Source: Pseudomonadota bacterium
GTDB taxonomy: Bacteria; Pseudomonadota; Gammaproteobacteria; Steroidobacterales; Steroidobacteraceae
Reading direction: 5' to 3'
Length of the DNA stretch: 10,583 bases
Assembly (NCBI GenBank): GCA_021781775.1
Contig: JAJXWE010000021.1
Coordinates: 1 to 10,583 of the forward strand
Shown here: piece after piece, positions 7,979-10,583 of the stretch
How positions within the stretch are numbered: the stretch's first letter is position 1
Layout of the letters: every line of letters begins with the position of its first letter
Position numbers and translations under genes: made by a program
Notes under the pieces: generated by a model
What the model saw: only the letters and a program-made list of their open reading frames with translations
What the model was told of the DNA's origin: nothing
Database searches by the model: none

Positions 7979-9031
7979 CTAGATCACGCCGCGACGGACC
8001 TGGTCAAGCTCGATCGACTCGAACAACGCCCGGAAGTTGCCCTCGCCGAAGCCCTCGTTTCCCTTGCGCTGAATGATCTCGAAGAAGATCGGACCGATCA
8101 CGTTGGCGGTGAAAATCTGCAGCAGCAGCCCCTCGCCACCGCGCGGGTTGCCGTCGATCAGGATGCGCCGGCGACGCAGCTCATCGAGCGGCTCGCCGTG
8201 TCCCGGCACGCGCGCCTCAATGCCCTCGTAATAGGTGTCGGGGGTGTCCTGGAAAGCGATGCCCTGGGCGCGCAGCGTATCGACGGTGCGGTAGATGTCC
8301 TCGCTGGCGAGCGCGATGTGTTGGATGCCCTCGCCATGATACTGGCGCAGGTACTCCTCGATCTGGCTCTTGTCATCCTGCGACTCGTTGATTGGAATGC
8401 GGATTTTGCCGCACGGGCTGGTCATGGCGCGCGAGAACAGTCCGGTGTGTTTGCCTTCGATGTCGAAGTAGCGGATCTCGCGGAAATTGAATAGCTTCTC
8501 GTAAAAGCCCGCCCACAGGTCCATGTTGCCGCGCTGCACATTGTGGGTCAGGTGATCGATGAGCGTCAGGCCGGCCTCGCGGGCGCCCGGCAGCGGCGGG
8601 ACCGGCCGGAAATCCACGTCGTAGATCGATCGATCGCCGTAGCGGTCCACCAGATAGATGAGCGAGCCACCGATACCTTCGATACACGGAATGTTGAGCT
8701 CCATGGGGCCGGCGAGCTGGGGACCGGGCTTGGCGCCGAGTTCGATCGCCCGCCGATAGGCATACGCGGCATCGCGCACGCGAAACGCCATTGCGCACGC
8801 GGAGGGTCCGTGTTCACGGGCAAACCGCTGCGCGAACGAGTTCGGTTCGGCATTGATGATGAAATTGATGCCGCCCTGGCCGTGCAGCGTGACGTTCTTG
8901 GCGCGATGCCGGGCCCGTACCGGGAAACCCATGCGCTCGAACAGATCGCGCAGCAGCAGCGGATCGGGCGCGGTGTACTCGACGAACTCAAACCCGTCGG
9001 TACCCATGGGATTGTCGTGATTCTGGCTCAT
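7979..9031 (-). CDS. hppD: 4-hydroxyphenylpyruvate dioxygenase
   Basis: Non-heme Fe(II) dioxygenase of the vicinal-oxygen-chelate fold that converts 4-hydroxyphenylpyruvate and O2 to homogentisate and CO2, the committing step of tyrosine and phenylalanine degradation. The product is 350 residues, near the roughly 357 of the Pseudomonas enzyme. The 2-His-1-Glu iron ligands are in place: H160 (LIDHLTHNV), H238 (GIQHIAL) and E318 (FFEIIQR). The C-terminal gate helix region GFGEGNFRALFESIELDQ (327-344) is intact. I chose the ATG at 9031 rather than the longer open frame reaching 9085: it has GGGGG five bases upstream (9037-9041), gives the family N-terminus (MSQNHDNPMGTDGFEFVEY), and the extension would run through the palindromic control site. 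It is divergent from the glutamate dehydrogenase gene. The remaining homogentisate-pathway genes (hmgA, fumarylacetoacetase, maleylacetoacetate isomerase) are not in the window. Confidence 0.97.
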   Translation of the reverse strand: MSQNHDNPMGTDGFEFVEYTAPDPLLLRDLFERMGFPVRARHRAKNVTLHGQGGINFIINAEPNSFAQRFAREHGPSACAMAFRVRDAAYAYRRAIELGAKPGPQLAGPMELNIPCIEGIGGSLIYLVDRYGDRSIYDVDFRPVPPLPGAREAGLTLIDHLTHNVQRGNMDLWAGFYEKLFNFREIRYFDIEGKHTGLFSRAMTSPCGKIRIPINESQDDKSQIEEYLRQYHGEGIQHIALASEDIYRTVDTLRAQGIAFQDTPDTYYEGIEARVPGHGEPLDELRRRRILIDGNPRGGEGLLLQIFTANVIGPIFFEIIQRKGNEGFGEGNFRALFESIELDQVRRGVI

Positions 9032-9072
9032 CGGTACCCCCGTCACACTCGCCGCGCGCCGGCGACCGTTTC

Positions 9073-9086
9073 GTTGCGAACGCAAC
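9073..9086. promoter_or_regulatory. Candidate operator: perfect 6-2-6 palindrome
   Basis: GTTGCGAACGCAAC reads as GTTGCG, two bases, CGCAAC, with perfectly complementary arms. It directly abuts the plus-strand TATAAT at 9087. Toward gdh it lies in the -35/-10 spacer. Toward hppD it lies just downstream of the -10 candidates, over the expected start point. A dimeric regulator bound here could block both genes. No regulator gene is adjacent, so the protein family cannot be assigned. Confidence 0.5.
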
Positions 9087-9122
9087 TATAATACTCGCAC
9101 AGCCGATGAAGGCACAGACGTA

Positions 9123-9128
9123 TATAAT
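9123..9128 (+). promoter_or_regulatory. Second -10 box just upstream of the gdh start codon
   Basis: This exact TATAAT ends 11 bases before the ATG at 9140. Used as a -10 element it would start transcription near 9135 and leave about 5 bases of leader. That fits the lack of any Shine-Dalgarno sequence in front of this gene (CGCCGCCCACC precedes the ATG). Confidence 0.4.
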
Positions 9129-9139
9129 CGCCGCCCACC

Positions 9140-10583
9140 ATGCACGCCTCATCCCCCGCCGGCGACGGCCGGCACCTGCGCAGCATCCCCCCCACGCGCC
9201 TCGCGCTCATCGACCGCATCGCCCGCATCCGCCTGCCGCACGGCCCGACCGCCGCGCTGGCGCGCCTGTCCGGCGAGTTCCTGCGGACCTATTACCGCAG
9301 GGTCGGCGAAGAGGATCTCGCGGCACGCGCTCCGACCGCGCTCGCTCACGCGGCACGCTGTCACCTGGAACTCGGCCAGCGCCGCGCTCCCGGACAGTCT
9401 CTGGTGCGGGTCTTCAATCCCGATCCCGAGCGCGACGGCTTCGAGTCGCCGCACACGGTCGTGCAGGTCGTCACCGACGATCGCCCGTTCCTCATCGACT
9501 CGCTCGGACTGGCGTTCAATCGTGCCGGACTGGCCGTACACCTGATCGTGCACCCGGTGCTCGAGATGCGCCGCGACGCCCGCGGGCGGATCGTGGCACT
9601 CGGCGCCGACGACACGCGTGCGCATCGCGCCGAATCCTGGGAGATGTTCGAGATCGACCGGCGCACCGACCCCGAGACCCTCGAGCGGCTGCGCGCCGAT
9701 ATCGAGCAGACGCTCGCGCAGGTGCGCGCCGCGGTCGAGGACTGGGACTCGATGCGCGAGCGCGTGCGCGGCATCGTTGCGGATCTGGAGAACAATCCGC
9801 CGCCGCTCGCCAGCGAGGAAACCGCCGAGGCGCGCCAGCTGCTGCGTTGGATGGAGGAGAGCCACTTCGTTTTCCTCGGTTACCGCCAGTACCGTCTCGA
9901 GCGCGGCGCCCGGCACGACACGCTGCGCGCCGAGCCGCGCAGCGGTCTGGGCATTCTGCGCCCGCGCGGTCCGGGCGAGCGGCCCTCGGCGACGACGCTG
10001 AAGGGCGAGATCCGCGAGCGGGCACGGGAACGCGAGCTCCTCGTGCTCACCAAGGCGAATTCCATCTCCGCCATTCACCGCGCGGAATACCTCGATTACG
10101 TCGGCGTGAAGACGTTCGACGCCCGCGGCGAGGTCAGCGGCGAGCACCGTTTCCTCGGCCTTTGGACATCCACCGCGTATCACCGCAGCCCGCGCGACAT
10201 TCCGGTGCTGCGCCTGAAAGTGGCGCGCGTCATCCAGTTCTTCGGCCTCGACCCGCAGAGCCACGATGGCAAGGCGGTGCTGAACGTGCTGGAGACCTAC
10301 CCGCGCGACGAGCTGTTCCAGGCGAACACGCGCGACCTGGTGCGCATCTGCCGTGGAGTCGTCAACCTGTACGAACGGCGCACGGTGCGTCTGCTGGTAC
10401 GGCGCGATCCGTATCACCGGTTCTTCTCCTGCCTGGTCTACGTGCCGCGCGATCGGTACAACACCGACGTCCGCCAGCGCATCGAGCAGATCGTGCTCGC
10501 CGGATTCGGCGGCAAGGCCGTCGAGAGCCAGGTACAGATCTCCAGCGCCAGCCATGCGCGGGTGCACGTCGTGGTGCGCACCG
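9140..10583 (+). CDS. gdhB: NAD-dependent glutamate dehydrogenase, large type, 3'-truncated by window edge
   Basis: N-terminal 481 residues of the large (about 180 kDa, roughly 1600-residue) NAD-specific glutamate dehydrogenase, which oxidatively deaminates glutamate to 2-oxoglutarate and ammonium, mainly in catabolism. It is recognised from the regulatory, ACT-like N-terminal region: VVTDDRPFLIDSLGLAFNRAG (110-130), VHLIVHPVLEM (133-143), ESWEMFEIDR (165-174), LLRWMEESHFVFLGYRQY (234-251), LTKANSISAIHRAEYLDYVG (303-322), HRFLGLWTSTAYHRSP (336-351), SHDGKAVLNVLETYPRDELFQ (374-394) and FFSCLVYVPRDRYNTD (428-443). The Rossmann catalytic domain lies outside the window. The frame stays open to the last base with no frameshift. 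ATG 9140 is the only sensible early start and lacks a Shine-Dalgarno sequence, so initiation may be leaderless. It is named gdhB in Pseudomonas and gdhZ elsewhere. Its promoter region is shared with hppD. Confidence 0.95.
   Translation, partial: MHASSPAGDGRHLRSIPPTRLALIDRIARIRLPHGPTAALARLSGEFLRTYYRRVGEEDLAARAPTALAHAARCHLELGQRRAPGQSLVRVFNPDPERDGFESPHTVVQVVTDDRPFLIDSLGLAFNRAGLAVHLIVHPVLEMRRDARGRIVALGADDTRAHRAESWEMFEIDRRTDPETLERLRADIEQTLAQVRAAVEDWDSMRERVRGIVADLENNPPPLASEETAEARQLLRWMEESHFVFLGYRQYRLERGARHDTLRAEPRSGLGILRPRGPGERPSATTLKGEIRERARERELLVLTKANSISAIHRAEYLDYVGVKTFDARGEVSGEHRFLGLWTSTAYHRSPRDIPVLRLKVARVIQFFGLDPQSHDGKAVLNVLETYPRDELFQANTRDLVRICRGVVNLYERRTVRLLVRRDPYHRFFSCLVYVPRDRYNTDVRQRIEQIVLAGFGGKAVESQVQISSASHARVHVVVRT

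Larger units (their letters stand above)
9032..9139. promoter_or_regulatory. Divergent hppD/gdh control region
   Basis: This 108-base gap holds both promoters. On the plus strand there are two exact TATAAT hexamers (9087-9092 and 9123-9128), neither with a good -35 partner at 16-18 bases. On the minus strand, toward hppD, TATTAT (9088-9093) or TATAGT (9085-9090) overlaps the first box. A 6-bp stem TCGCCG/CGGCGA (9049-9054 and 9060-9065) lies in the presumed hppD leader, upstream of its GGGGG ribosome-binding site (9037-9041). The weak -35 elements suggest activator dependence or another sigma factor, which is an inference. Confidence 0.6.

Noticed and set aside
4095..7982. Open reading frame of 1295 codons on the plus strand opposite hrpA
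   Set aside because: It lies antisense to a gene with every HrpA motif. Its translation is rich in Arg, Gln, Ala and His with no recognisable domain, as expected when high-GC codons are read on the opposite strand where stop codons are rare.
8625..8636. Short GATC-type repeat (GATCGATCGATC) inside hppD
   Set aside because: It encodes the normal HPPD sequence (DRSIYD region) and is too short to count as a repeat element.
9032..9085. 18-codon upstream extension of hppD to an ATG at 9085
   Set aside because: The extension is basic, unlike the family N-terminus, and overlaps the palindrome at 9073-9086, while the ATG at 9031 has a good ribosome-binding site.
9149..10567. 472-codon minus-strand frame opposite the NAD-GDH gene
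   Set aside because: The plus-strand frame from 9140 matches the NAD-GDH N-terminal region throughout and is open to the window edge; the antisense frame has only shadow composition.

Overview
This window is a stretch of chromosomal housekeeping and metabolic DNA from a high-GC bacterium (roughly two thirds G+C by eye, strong G/C third-position bias). HrpA, ZapE, 4-hydroxyphenylpyruvate dioxygenase and the very large NAD-dependent glutamate dehydrogenase together point to a proteobacterium, most likely a gammaproteobacterium of the Xanthomonadales/Nevskiales/Steroidobacterales sort. That placement is inferred from gene content, not from a marker-gene tree.

Layout: a plus-strand block holds the last 492 codons of an acetoacetyl-CoA synthetase (5' end outside the window), followed 14 bases later by zapE (AFG1-type ATPase). 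It converges on a minus-strand block that reads, in transcription order, hppD, hrpA and a membrane-embedded family 2 glycosyltransferase of the hyaluronan/chitin synthase type. A 108-base divergent control region separates hppD from the start of a plus-strand NAD-glutamate dehydrogenase gene, whose first 481 codons are present and which runs off the 3' end. The glutamate dehydrogenase has no closed reading frame in the window but is clearly coding.

Functional links: HPPD commits tyrosine/phenylalanine carbon to the homogentisate route, which ends in fumarate and acetoacetate. Acetoacetyl-CoA synthetase activates acetoacetate, and NAD-GDH deaminates the glutamate made by transamination. Three of the six genes therefore fit one theme of amino-acid catabolism, although hmgA and the fumarylacetoacetase and maleylacetoacetate isomerase genes are not in the window. 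hrpA (RNA helicase), zapE (cell division) and the glycosyltransferase are unrelated in function.

The most interesting signals are in the short gaps. A perfect 6-2-6 palindrome abuts a TATAAT box in the hppD/gdh control region. A second TATAAT lies so close to the gdh start codon that it would give a nearly leaderless mRNA. A perfect 7-7-7 inverted repeat ends exactly at the hrpA start codon. The glycosyltransferase departs from the family QxxRW motif. I see no mobile element, CRISPR array, RNA gene, prophage or defence system, and no convincing new multi-gene system.
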